Made by a program: the position numbers and the translations under genes
Assembly: GCA_024741835.1 (NCBI GenBank)
Contig: JAENRP010000004.1
Location: 81,338-145,337, forward strand
Reading direction: 5' to 3'
DNA: 64,000 nt
Source of the DNA: Diplocarpon mali
Taxonomy: Eukaryota > Ascomycota > Leotiomycetes > Helotiales > Drepanopezizaceae
Part shown: positions 40,316 to 51,668 of the stretch, piece by piece
Numbering within the stretch: position 1 is the stretch's first letter
How the letters are laid out: each line of letters begins with the position of its first letter
Notes under the pieces: generated by a model
The model's database searches: none
Told to the model about the DNA's origin: nothing
What the model saw: the letters and a program-made list of their open reading frames with translations, nothing else

Positions 40316-41402
40316 ATACTCACGTACAACACTACACACGCCTAGGTGCTGCCAGCCTTGGACCAGTGATACAAGGCGAGTGATCGTCAAGGGACGTACG
40401 AGACGAGCGAGGAGAGCTTGTCAGGCTTCGAATGCCAGAAGATATAATCTCTTCACCAAGCCGCCGCTCTACCCCTGCCCCTCCCCTTCGACAGCTGTTT
40501 CAACTCCCAGATTCTGGTATTCTAGCGTCTCTGCGGCTGCCCATCGAGTCCTCTGCAAGGGGGGGAGCACGATGGCGATTCGACTTCAGCGCGAGCTCGG
40601 GACAGATGCGTTCTCGGCTGCAGTATGCTTTCGATGAGGTGAGAAGACGGGTCTCTCTCTCCCTCCACACGGGGCCGTCCGGTGCTCCGGGCGAGAAAAG
40701 ACCGCGGAACACGACGGCAGAGTGAGCCTCCCCGTGCAAGGCCGTGGCGACTGGGGCGCGCACCGTATCCTGGCTTCTGCGCCCCCGTCCAGCCCCCCCC
40801 CGCACCCACAGGGAGAAGCAGCCTCCGCAGAACCCCCGCGCCGACGAGCCCGGTGTGCTGCACGACACCCCATCCGGTCCATGCCGGCGACGACGGGCTT
40901 CCTGTCCCCTTGTTCGTGTGAGGTGCGCGGCGCCGCGGAGGAGACGGGGCGAGGATTCCCGCGGGGGGGGAGGCGCGGGATCGGGATCCTTCATGCGTTT
41001 CCGGTGCGGAGCCCATCTGCGGGGTGGGTTGAGGGATCATGAGCCGGGGAGAGATGAGAGATGGATGATCCCGTCGGCCGCGGGATGGCGATGGAGGTCC
41101 CTTTACCCCACGACATGTCGTGACGCGCTGGGACGGTCTGGCGTTGGTGAGGAAGATGTCGTGCGACGGGTTTGAGGGCTGGCCAGCCGGCCGTGACGCC
41201 TGTGCGGCATGCGGAGCATGACACGAGCACCGACACGAAGGAGCGGGCCGTCCCATGCAGAGGGAACCTTATCCAGCCGTGACGTGACGCCGATCCAGGG
41301 TCCGTGATCGAATGGGGACGTGTGCATTTTACGTGTATGTATATATGGTATGTATGTGTGTATATATGTATGTGTGTATGTGTGTATGTGTGTATGTGTG
41401 TG

Positions 41403-41505
41403 TATATGTATATATGTATATATGTATATATGTATATATGTATATATGTATATATGTATATATGTATATATGTATATATGTATATATGTACATATGTACA
41501 TATAT
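41403..41505. repeat. ATATATGT octamer microsatellite
   Basis: About twelve copies of an atatatgt unit, preceded by GTAT/TGTG variants from about 41335. Confidence 0.9.
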
Positions 41506-41703
41506 ACGGGCATGCCAGGCTAGGATGGGGTGGTTGTGGATCGAAGCTGGAACAAAAGGGGATCGGAGCGGGCAGTGGAAATGGAGTGGCTACTCATCTT
41601 GGATTGGGAGGGGTTTGGAATTGGTACTGATACTGATACTGATATTAATAGTAATACTGATACTGATACTGCTGCTACAGATACTGCTGCTACAGATACT
41701 GCT

Positions 41704-41784
41704 CCTAATCCTAATCCTAATCCTAATACTGATACTGCTGCTACAGATACTGCTACTAACCCTAACCCTAACCCTAACCCTAAT
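41704..41784. repeat. Interstitial telomere-like hexamer tract
   Basis: Four copies of cctaat (about 41704-41727) are followed, after GATACT-type sequence, by more than four perfect copies of CCCTAA (41756-41783). This is the complement of the TTAGGG telomere repeat used by most filamentous ascomycetes. It is far too short for a telomere and lies about 230 bp before an assembly gap. Confidence 0.85.
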
Positions 41785-42014
41785 ATCAACCCAAATACAA
41801 ATACCAAGACAAGACCAAGACCACCAGCAGAAGCGGAGGATTCTCAGCCGCAGGAGCAGCGAGACCCAACCAAAGCACGACCAGGGGAAAGGCGCTCTCC
41901 AAGAAAGAGAACAACATAGGAAGAAAAGCCCGCCTGTCCGACACGACTACTGCTACTGCTCTACTCATTCCCGCTCACCCATTCAAATCCAACTTCGTTT
42001 GCTCCCCCCTTTCC

Positions 42015-42064
42015 NNNNNNNNNNNNNNNNNNNNNNNNNNNNNNNNNNNNNNNNNNNNNNNNNN
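42015..42064. other. Assembly gap (50 N)
   Basis: A run of 50 undetermined bases within the microsatellite-rich intergenic region. Simple repeats on both sides suggest why assembly failed. Confidence 0.99.
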
Positions 42065-42570
42065 AAAACAACAACAAAAAACCACGACTCCCCACCCCTC
42101 ACCTCGGCTCTCGACGCAGGCGGAATCGACTCTTGCTGAAACTCTCTCTCTCCCTCTCTCCCTCTCTCCTCCTCTCACCCTCCCCGCTCGCCGAACCAGA
42201 GTCGATCCCCCGACGACGGCCGAAGGGGGGGAAACCAAAACAAAAACAAGACCAAGAACCGAGGGAACAGAAGCCCGCGTCCCATCCGTCGCGCCGCAAT
42301 GCAGGGGAGCCTCGCCCTGCACGCGGCTCCCTGCTTTCTCTTCGACATCGCATACCCATCCCGACCACCCCATGCCTGCCATCCATCCATGCCCCTACAT
42401 ACGGACCTGACCCTCGTCTCCCCCCCCCCTGCTGGACCCGGCTGCCGGTCTGCCCACCGGAGAACTCGCGTCGCGTCTCTGGTTCTCGCGCGCCCAGCGG
42501 GCATACCCAGGCCCGGGTGACGCACCGTCCGCACCGTACGTAGCGACGCAGGAGAGGCGAGGAAGAGAGA

Positions 42571-42607
42571 GGAGGAGGAGGAGGAGGAGGAGGAGGAGGA
42601 GGAGGAG
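42571..42607. repeat. GGA trinucleotide microsatellite
   Basis: About twelve uninterrupted GGA units, just after a purine-rich segment. A pyrimidine (CT) run lies some 400 bp to the left. Confidence 0.9.
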
Positions 42608-42689
42608 AGAAGAGGCCGCCCGCTTCTCAGCCTCTTTCTCGCGTTGGAGGTGCGGCGCGGGTCGAGACTCGCGGGACGGTGCTGATCTG

Positions 42690-42743
42690 GATCTGGATCT
42701 CAATCGTGATCTGAATCTCAATTGTGATCTGAATCTCAATCGT
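42690..42743. repeat. 18-bp tandem repeat, three units
   Basis: Three head-to-tail units of gatctgaatctcaatcgt (42690-42707, 42708-42725, 42726-42743) differ at one position each, and a fourth partial unit starts at 42744. Confidence 0.88.
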
Positions 42744-43571
42744 GATCATGTCCCTACCCTACCTGCCCGAGCCAAGCCCACCCGTTCTGCATCGGCCGCG
42801 GTGCGTCCCTCGTCGCAGCGCAAGTCCACCTGCCCCCAGCCCCCCAAACCCCCCACGGAAACTCTCCACCCAGGACCCGGAGCGATCGAAGCGGCCAGGG
42901 CCTCCGTCTCGAGGGACGACTTTTCTCGGGGGGAGAGAGAAACCCATGTTCTCGAGTCAAACCGCGCGGGTTGCGGCAGCTGCATGTCGTATGCTATCAC
43001 CGGCATGATCTGGCAAGCACAGGGCTCGCCATGCTCCGGCGCTCGGCTGAACCCTCTTTTCTCTTCGCCCGCCCCGGTCCCCTTTCCTATAAAGCTGACG
43101 TGCGTGCCCACTTCAAGTTGGAGAGAAGGGAGAAAACGACAGGTCATTTCGATGGTCAGTATTTTCGCGGCCGAACTACCTCCTCCTGACTACCAGTACA
43201 GGACAAACCCAATCCACTCCATGAGATCCTGCATGATCCGAAACCTGGGGCCTCGTAAAAATACCCACACACACACGCACAGCCGCGCTCCCCCCCCCCT
43301 AAAGAGTTCACATACTGAGATTGGCAAATACAGGATCCCCAGCCAGCAGATGGATGCTGTACGCGGGATCGAAAGCGGACCCGCGGCCCCCATGCCCCAA
43401 TATGCATCAACAATCGCCGTCCAGACGCGAGATGCAGTCTATCCCCAACGCAGACATCCTCCTGATGTACAGTATTGACGAGTCAGAACAAGATGAAAAG
43501 CGCATATCCATGCCACAATGTACCCACGCCTATCCGGATCTCGGCCGGGAGAGCCAGCTGCTCTGCTCTGC

Positions 43572-45118
43572 TCAGTAAGGGGGCCTGGATATGGGCCGGC
43601 TGCTGTGGAAATGGGCGCCGGCACCACCATCGCCAAAGACAGCGCCGTCATCGACACAAACACCGTGAATATCGTCAAGCCGGTACATGTCGTACGGCGA
43701 GTCCAGCTGCTCCTGCTTGCCGAAGAAGTAGGGCAAGGCGACCGGATCGACCGCACTGGGTGGCGTCAACGGCGAGCGCTGGCGCGGCGAAAGGTGGCAT
43801 TGGGGCATATGCGCTTGGGACTGAGCCTGCTGTTGCTGGAAATCCTGATCCCGGTGGAAGTTGTCCACCCCCACGCGCGCGGCATCTCGTCGGTCGTCTT
43901 TCGTACGCTGCTGGCGCTCTCTCTGTCGCTGCAGCTTGGTGGCCTTTGTAGAGAAGCCACCTCGGCGACCGGAGACCGCACGTGAGAGGGACGGGGTGTC
44001 GCTGGGGGTGAATTTCTTGGCCCCGGTACCTTTGCGGTAGCGAGTTGTGGACTGCACGCCATCTTTGATGGCAAAATCTTCCAGGACCCATTCCGTGGAC
44101 TTCTTGGCCTCGCTATCGGGAGTTTTGCGCTCGGTTTTCTTGAAAGCCTGGGGGGTGGGGGAATGTATTAACGTGTGTGAAGTGGATGAGGTTGATAGGT
44201 ACAGAGCAGACTCACAGCATTCATGGACAGGTTATGACGGATGCTGTTCATCCAGCCCTTGCTGTCTGTACCGCCCTTCTGCGTGTGGTCCCTGAACCAC
44301 TGGTATATCTCCTGCAAGACCATGGAGTGATCCGGGCGGCTCATCAGAGCGCGGTAGATCAGCTTCGCGTAGGGTTCGTCGGGGTTGGGGTCAGTCTGCT
44401 CGCCGTGCTCATCTACCTCTGCAGCGGTCATCTCGCGCGAGGTGTTTCCTTCGTCCGAGGTCTCGCTAGAGGACAGGCGGAAATGAGGTGGCCTCTCGAA
44501 GGCCGAGAAGTCGACCTTGGAGTCATCTTGCTCCATCTTAGGGATGGGGCTCTGCGAAATGCTCATGCATCGCAGGTCTCGCGCATTGATCAGGTGCTGG
44601 TTCTCGAGGGGGGAGTTCATGACGGGAGAGTTTGGAAGGCCGAATCGGTTGGAGCCGAGACCGTAGGAGGCCGGTACGAAGCTCCCGTCGAAAGACGTGT
44701 TATTGTCGTTCAAGCTGAACATGCTTGGCACGAATCTAGGCGCTTGTTGGAATCCTGAGTCTCGGAGGAAGCTGTCATTGTGCCCATTTCCGGGGCTGTT
44801 TGTTGATCCGTTCGCATAGTAACTGTTGCTCGAACCCTCGAAGGTTCTTGGACTCTGGTTCGGATCTGCCCAAGGAATTGAGGGGTGAGACATGGAGGTT
44901 GATTGGAAGAGGTCGTAGTCTGTGGAGAGATGGTTGGAGGCAGATGCAGAGTTCATCAGATGCTGCGCGGAAGTTCGAGGAAGACCGTCGCAGGAGAACA
45001 TTGGGAGAGTCGCTTGTCCCGAGAGTACTAGATCGTGGTCAAGGTCGTGATCATACTGGAAGTCATCCGAAAGCAAGCCAGGCATCGGAGGGTGACACTG
45101 ATATTGGCCCGGATTCAT
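43572..45118 (-). CDS. Forkhead-domain transcription factor
   Basis: A sequence-specific nuclear regulator. Two exons on the minus strand: 45118-44216 and 44147-43572, with a 68-bp intron (gtgagt...cccag), give 492 aa. The forkhead domain spans about 248-341. It begins EPYAKLIYRALMSRPDHSM, has recognition helix KGWMNSIRHNLSMNA split from AFKKTERKT by the intron, and ends with the wing STEWVLEDFAIKDGVQSTTRYRKG. The N-terminal 240 residues are Ser/Asn/Pro-rich, with an acidic stretch that suggests activation. The C-terminus has a basic and Gln-rich segment (KLQRQRERQQRTKDDRRD). I chose ATG 45118; the frame opens three codons earlier with GTG. The subfamily (cell-cycle, septation or development) cannot be settled by eye. 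Confidence 0.92.
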
Positions 45119-46415
45119 AGTGAACACCGCAGCAAAGGCAGCGAGAGGGGACTGCTCCCGGTGCGGCCTTGTGATGTGGCGGGAGGAGAGATGAGGCGGT
45201 GTTCTTTGAGATTTCGATTGCTGTTGTTGTTATTGTACAAGTGTAACAGAAGATGAATCCGAGTCGGAGATATTCGAAGAATGGGGAATAGCAAAGGAAT
45301 ATCCGATGTAGATATTGCAAAGACACAGACGCTAGTTGCTGTCTGCGCTCTGGAGACCCCGGCTCCTGACAGGACAAGGCCATAGAAATGCGCATGCAGG
45401 ATCGCGCTGACAACGCATGGGTACAAGCTGTGGGATGCAGGCCCCGTTTGCACCGGACGGTAACATGACACATGGCTGAGAGTGGAATATGAGCCTACCG
45501 TGTGTTCTGTAGGGTTGACATCTCCAGCTCTGGAAGCAATCGCTTGCTTTTTCTCCTGGCCCGCGCACTAGAAGCCCTCATGGGTGCCGAGGCAAAAGGC
45601 ACTTGCTGCTGGGTAGTCCATGGGATGCAAGCTGTTGTACAGTAGCGGCAACCTACAGGAAGAGGCCGCTAAACGAAATGCAGTGGGAGGGCGGGGAGAA
45701 GGGGAAGGGAAGGAGGAGAAGGGGGAAGGGGAAGAGAAGAGAGTAGGCTGGGACGCTTGACGTTGCACCGGGCGCCTCAGAGAGGCTTAGATCGTGATGT
45801 ATGCTCTCATCAAGGTACTACCGCCAGTCTCCGTTAGGGACGCAGTTGAGCGTCTAGAACATCGGGAGAAGTGAATGTTGCCCTCCCATACCCGCAGGGG
45901 AGCTTGCATCTCCGCATCTTCCGGCCCGACGACTGGACGCAGTGAGAGACGAGATCACGCATACTCCTTGAGTGTAGGGGGATGTACCATCCAAGAGAAT
46001 CGAAGTGCGGAGCGTGTAGAGGTAGAGTAGTGAGTTGCTCTTGAGCTACATCGTGGAATAAAAAGAAGAAACAAGGAATACGGCCACTCTGGTGTAGGCT
46101 TACACCCAGAGTGGTCAGTGTCAGTGAAGTGAAGCCAGCCTTACCTGTTGAGGCTGTTGAAGAATCTTGGCAACAGCTAAGATAACCTTACTGGGCGTCA
46201 ACTTGCAGCGCTCTGCTGCCATGCTGCGTGTACAAGAGTAACGCCACGGTCAACGGCAACGGTAACGGAAGTGACAGGGAAGACTTCTGCAGCATGGAAC
46301 GTGCGCCTCATCTAAGAAGAGGATTCAGTGAGAAGCTGTAATTGTGACCCTAAGTGGGCTTCTACTTGCCCGTGTCGCTATTTGCATTCTCCTTCGCAAG
46401 CTTCACTCTCCGCGA
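45119..46415. other. Forkhead promoter and cactin 3' region
   Basis: No gene supported in 1.3 kb. Purine-rich sequence lies at 45690-45745. The hairpin at 46084-46114 is reported separately. Confidence 0.5.
46084..46114. other. Near-perfect inverted repeat (potential hairpin)
   Basis: The arm ccactctggtgta (46084-46096) pairs with tacacccagagtgg (46101-46114) around a 4-base loop, with one bulged base. It lies about 300 bp past the cactin stop codon, so it could form in the 3' end of that transcript. Confidence 0.75.
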
Positions 46416-48264
46416 TCATTTTCTGTAGTAGATCTGCGTGACAGGTTAGCAAACGGAAAACAGTCATTAGCGCATGATTTATGCCTGCCTTTTTGTATTG
46501 GAAATGGAGTTGGAGTATGCCCTGTGTGCGGGAGATCAGCTTTCGACGTTCCAGGGTAGCAGCAGGGGGCCCAGGAGGGAGCATGTGATGCGCGTTTGAG
46601 GGGTGTTTGCGGAGGGATATACATACCTTGTCAAAGCTGCTCTTGAAACCCCTGTCTTTCTTCGCACTGAAGTCCCACTCTCTATCAACAATACGGAATG
46701 CGATATCTTCGTACGGTGGTCCGGCAATAAAGCGGATCAGGCAGGTATCTTCTTCTCCAGCCGGAGCGAAAGATTCTCCTCGCTTGCGGCCATGCTCACG
46801 GAAGATCTTGTACGTTGGGGCTTTAGCTTTGTCGATGAGATCCGGATAGAAGATGTTGAACTTGTATCCCTGAACAACTTTGGGTGGCGGATTGTCATGG
46901 TCGTAGTGAGTTTGATTGTATTTGTTCCACTCGTACCCCATCTGCACACGATTGAAGTAGCGGGGTTTTCTCGGTCTGTATTTGTCGGCCCACTGTGGCT
47001 CCGATGTTTTTGTGACGGTCTCTTCGCCTGTGAATATCTCCTCGTCCTCGTCGACACCCCGTGCCACCTCTCTTTCATACAGGGCTTTGGTGGCTTGGGA
47101 GAAGTCCTCGTTGACAGCAGTCGAGAAGCGTTGAGTTCCAGGCGGGTGGATTCCAACAGTGGATGTAGTGTTTACCTTGCTGCTGGAGCTTGCACTCTTT
47201 TCATGAGTCGCTTGCCGCAATGGAACGTAACCAAGCTTCAGTACTCTGCGACGTTCTGCGACGATCTTTTGCAAAAAAACCGACTCATTCACAATCTCGC
47301 TCGATTTGTCCTCGGAATGCAATTTCAGAAGAGGCTCGGGGTCATACTTGGGAGAATATGGGAAAGAAGGTTGTCGTCGGTCAAAATGTGAGACATCCGC
47401 GCCTGAAACCGAAATCTCGGTTCCTTTTTTGACGACACAAATGGGTCCACTCAGGAGCTCTTGCATCTTGGAACGCACGCCTTCTGCGTCCTCTAGTTGT
47501 TCCTTGCACAGTTTCTCGAGGCGGCTGTCGAGGACTGACTGGTAGACCTTCTTTAGTTTCGCTTTCGCTTTCCAGATCAGAAGGCTACGGAGCAACTGCT
47601 CCCAGTAATCCACATCGATGGGTTCGTTTGACCGCAACTTTGCTCTGATCTGCGTCTCCAGTGCCTCTAACTGTTCGTACGACTTGGGACCCAGTACCTT
47701 GTCGATATCGGATGCGACAGAGCCGACAGCACGTTCTTCGGGACCGAGTGGCTTCAGCTTTTGACGACGATCATTCCCGATGATCTGCATAGTCTTCCAG
47801 TAATCCAAGTTCTTCTTGTTGGTCTCCAGAGCCAGGTAGGACGCGATGTCCTTGTCCAGTTCTCCCAGCTGCGCGTCGTTGAGACTCTCAAATACGCCCT
47901 CCGGATCGACCACATCGTGCTCAACCTCTTCCTCATCTTCGTCCAAAAGGTCGCGGTCTGGGTCTATAACTCGTAATATAACCGCCAGCCAGTCAATGGG
48001 TTTCGCTCGTCCTTCGCGCACTCGAATGTCGGCTTTCTTCTTGGCCTGCTTCAGCACAAAGCTGTCCTCTTCGGAAACCCATTTTCGTGTCTGCTCATCT
48101 TCGATAGAGCTCTGATTGTTCCGGGAGCGGTTGTCTGGTCGGCTAGCAGTGCCTGGTGGTCGCGGCAGTTTCGATATACGAGCACTCTGGTCTCTGCGTG
48201 GCGCCGTGATGTCTCTTGCTGGCGAATCCCGGCCAGATATCATAGCTCTCCTTCCGGGATCCAT
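46416..48264 (-). CDS. cay1: Cactin homologue, splicing-associated protein
   Basis: Cactin is a spliceosome-associated nuclear protein; the fission yeast homologue Cay1 affects splicing and telomere homeostasis. Three exons on the minus strand: 48264-46627, 46521-46489 and 46433-46416 give 562 aa. The middle region (EEDSFVLKQAKKKADIRVR, then DWLAVILRV) and the C-terminal domain (QWADKYRPRKPRYFNRVQMG, PTYKI, EWDFSAKKDRGFKSSFDK) are typical. Intron 1 (105 bp) is canonical. Intron 2 (46488-46434) starts with GC, not GT. Using it changes the ending to GILQLHFQYKKIYYRK and a stop, which matches the short basic, tyrosine-containing end usual for cactins. Reading through instead adds an unrelated 37-residue tail. 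ATG 48264 is the first Met; the open frame upstream starts with TTG. The gene is head-to-head with the DUF7918-like gene. Confidence 0.9.
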
Positions 48265-48522
48265 GGCGATTTGCAGCTTAATTGTGGGGTCGCCGACGTG
48301 TTCAGCCAACTTTACATAGGCTCAATGTGTTCGAGGTTGAATCTGTGTGGCCTGAGGCATTAGTAATCTAGCCTAGCGCGCAAGGCTGACAGCCCCGGAA
48401 TTAGATTCTCCCGCAACATCAGATTCTCCAACCCATCTCCATCTCTTCTTCCCTTATCCTTGTCGTCATCTACGGTAGTGGCTACCCCAGAGCGTGCGTA
48501 AAAATAGAAGCAAGTCTGCGAG
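48265..48522. promoter_or_regulatory. Short shared upstream region of cactin and DUF7918-like genes
   Basis: Only 258 bp separate the two divergent start codons, so promoters and leaders must overlap or be shared. I see no specific operator. Confidence 0.6.
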
Positions 48523-49659
48523 ATGGCCATCCTCACCGCGGTTCCGGGGATGCAAGTCACCATTCAAACATTCAACGAGGACCTTCAAGAGTACGAAGAT
48601 GATGGAGAATGGTCGCAAAGCAGGTTCACCCATATTCCCGAAGGGAGGCGATCGCAAAAGTTCGTGGAGTGCAAAACCGATGCCGAGTTTCGTATTAGAC
48701 TCACCCTCAAGCATCCTTTCAAGATGGATAGCCAGAGCCTTGCCTTCAAAGTAAGCGTCGATGGCCATGGAATCGCCCAGGCTACCTGTACCGACTCATG
48801 GTTCACGCGATCTTCTGGATATTACATGGAGTTGATTACGGCAAGGTTAGATCGCATCAGTCCGACACAAATATCCAGCAGAGCGCTCAAGTTCAGCAGT
48901 ATCAAGAAGGGTGAGTGGAGTCTGAACATGCTTTTGACAGCTAGCTGACTGGCGTCAGTTGACGACCCTGACTCTACAAGAGTCAAGAAAGATGCAAAAG
49001 CTTTGGTAGGAATCGGTCAGATTGTTGTGTCTGTCTTCCGCGCCGAACAAAGAGACGTGTATCTGCCGCCACTAGTCAATTATGGTTCTGCAAACCACAG
49101 ACCACCAGCTGAAGTGGCAGAGAAGGCTCTGAAGGGTCAGGCTTTATCGCATGGTGTTGCATACGGAGAGCAGCAGATCCTCACTCGCACGAGCAGAGAG
49201 ACGTACGATCTCGACGGACCAAACAATCCCATCGGCGTATTCGTATTCAAGTACCGTTCGCGAGGTTTGTGTGCTGTTCCAGCGTATCACACTCAACTGA
49301 CGATGGGTAGAGGATCTTAAATCTGAGCTTATCATTCCTCGATCTCCATCCCCTGAACCCGCACCCGCACCTGCCCCTAGGGCGCGAACCACCACTAGTG
49401 ACATTCCCGAAAAAAGACGGTTGGAGAGGATGGCCATACTCAAGGTAAGCATTCGTTTGGATTCGTATATTTTCAAGCTTTTAAAAGCATCCAGAGAGAA
49501 TTGGCGGAACTCGAGGGTACCGCGTCAATCAAAACCGAAGGACAGGACATTAATCCAAGCCGCAAGCGCCACCCTCCCGAAGCCAGCAGCAGCGGACGCC
49601 ATTTTAAAAAATCCAGAGGCACCAGTAGTAGCGTTGTTATCGACCTCACTGATGATTAA
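48523..49659 (+). CDS. DUF7918-like fungal protein with C-terminal SUMO-interacting motif
   Basis: Family of unknown function, common in fungi. Four exons: 48523-48910, 48959-49264, 49311-49444 and 49495-49659, with introns of 48, 46 and 50 bp, give 330 aa. The N-terminal half begins MAILTAVPGMQVTIQT and carries KFVECKTDAEFRIRLTL and SGYYMELITARLDRISPTQI. The second part has GQIVVSVFRAEQRDVYLPP and GPNNPIGVFVFKYRSR, which together resemble a compact beta-rich domain. The tail is Pro-rich (PSPEPAPAPAPRARTT) and then basic. It ends exactly with VVIDLTDD, a textbook SUMO-interacting motif (hydrophobic core followed by acidic residues). All three splices keep the frame and remove stops. The DUF assignment is from memory of the N-terminal pattern and is moderately sure; nuclear localisation is an inference. 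Confidence 0.82.
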
Positions 49660-51668
49660 TTTTACTTTCGTTTGTGAATTACCGTAATGGTTATTCGAGG
49701 TTGCATCTGAAACTCGCGCTCACACGTCTGTTATTACCTCTTTCTTTAGCCTGGCGTTACGAAAATCAGGGGCGCTGCTCCGCGGTACCTGATATTCACT
49801 GCCCTGTGGTGGCATAGCTATCTTTCTTCATATGATACCCAAAAATTTCTTAGATAGTGGAATGAACGTTTAGATTGGTGTGAAAATGGATATTTTCTTG
49901 ATTTGGTTTATTTATCGCTTTTATATCCAATCCGCAACTGAAAGATACTGCAGTGATTAGACGTGCCTATCATGCATTTTCTGGGGATTTTGAATTATAT
50001 AACGCAGTTATTAGGCAAGTGGCTAGACATCCCTAGGAAGGTTCTTAAGCCAAATGCAAATCATCCTCCCACTATGGTTTGTTTTACCCTCGTAATCTTT
50101 GTCAGATGTTGAACTAATAGATAGCTACCTATCCATCTCCTCTAGCCCCACGCCACTTACTCAATCCCAATATGGCTAAAGCCTAAGCCACAGGTGGCTT
50201 CACGTACCTCGATCATATTATCAGAAGTGATTTTGAAAAACGCAGCCTTTGCATGATTCCCCGCTATCGACATTTTTCTTCAGTTTACGAGCACAGCCAA
50301 TCCTCGATCTCGCTAGTACTGCGTACGACATTCTCGCTCTCCCTTCTCCACTGCACAAACCCTTTGCTCCCTGGCCCGAAGTCTCCTTACAGCGAGTACG
50401 CAGGAGATGCGAGAACTAAACGTAGATCATGATGTCTACAAGCTCTTCAAGGATAAGCGCTACGCGTCAGGTAAATAGGATAACGCCGTGTCTGATGATC
50501 AGCATTATGGTAAAGCAGGATGAGTTTTTGAAATTGGTGTCGGTGGCGGCTGTGGTGGCTGCCAAGAGAATCCATTTTACGGAGAGGGCGAACTACGAAC
50601 TTCCAGAAATCCCCGGATTTCCAATGCTTGCTCTTTAGTTCTGGCACTTCTGAGGGAATCTCAGGTTACTGTCGTCTGCAAAGATGGAGTTTTATATCTC
50701 CGTCCAGGAATTCGGGATGAAGGGATCGTCGCCCGACAATCGCGATTAATAAGCGAGTCGAGCCTTAGCTCGGCCTAAACAAAGTCACATCTTTAGAAGA
50801 TGTAGATGAAGTTTAAAACGACAAGCGCTTCTGAACAATGTTTGCCACTTCTGATTTAAACACTGTCACATGGCTTAATTACGGTACCGAACAGCTCGCC
50901 GTGAAGCTCGATCATTGTAAGACATGTCATGATTTATTTCCCCTCCCCTTGATATTCTTTTCGAGCTGACTCGCCATCAATTCCACCTGGACAAATATGG
51001 TTGGTAGCTTTTGTTGACCCCCTGAGTTAGCCGAATGCTCGGCTCAACTCCAACACCACCCACCTTGTTTACAAGTCACCAAGAGAAACTATTCAATACT
51101 CCCTACGATCCCTTTAAACATATACAGCCGCAACAACAGGTACGGTTCGTTGCTCCAATTTTACAGGGTATCAGGATTTAAACTCACATCTGAGTGTTTG
51201 AGTTTTTGAGTTGAATTTGGGCTTGATTCATAGTTAGTCAGTCTCTCAACGACATCGTGACACTCGACGTCAATTCGGAGCCAGTGGTTCTGAGTTTCCA
51301 GAATATTCGATCCAAATCTGATGTTCCGATACCGTGCAATTGCAAGTAGCACAACACGATGAAACTCCCACGTGACTGCGCTACACTTACACGCGCCACA
51401 AGGCTGTACATCGCCGCGGCTGCCTACATGATCAACCACAACATCTTCATGCCACGACCGCTCTACAACACCAACGCTTGAATACAGTATCGGACACGAC
51501 TTGGCCATGCAGATATCCACGCCCGTTGATTCGTCATAACCGCAGCATCCCTTTCCTTAGCCACATAGTCTATTCAGCGCATTGTTCCCCGCAGCCTTGC
51601 GCTCGCTCCGCCTCGGGCACCACAAGCACAACACCCCCCTCCATCGAGACTACACAGCAGCCTGCAGC
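49660..51668. other. Intergenic region upstream of the XLF-like gene
   Basis: No gene supported in 2 kb. The sequence is AT-leaning up to about 51.1 kb, with short frames under 70 codons. Longer frames on both strands near 51.16-51.77 kb have no motif and overlap the XLF-like gene start. Confidence 0.5.

Larger units (their letters stand above)
38579..43571. other. Microsatellite-rich intergenic region (5 kb)
   Basis: No gene supported between the Leu3-like gene and the forkhead gene. It is a mosaic of GC-rich sequence and simple repeats: a polypyrimidine tract at about 39199-39285, GTAT repeats at about 39600-39710 with an inverted continuation, a 12-bp satellite near 40.2 kb, an ATATATGT tract at about 41403-41505, GATACT-type and telomere-like hexamers at 41.62-41.79 kb, a gap, CT and GGA runs, and an 18-bp tandem repeat at 42.7 kb. 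The long frames here are repeat-encoded or lie in GC-rich DNA without domains. Confidence 0.6.

Noticed and set aside
39562..40390. Long Tyr/Val/Cys/Met and Thr/Ser/His/Val-rich frames on both strands
   Set aside because: They are translations of GTAT and 12-bp tandem repeats, open in several frames at once, and carry no domain.
41530..41919. A 129-codon frame with TDTD and NPNP repeats
   Set aside because: It is produced by GATACT, CCTAAT and CCCTAA hexamers, all divisible by three so stops are avoided; no other evidence of coding.
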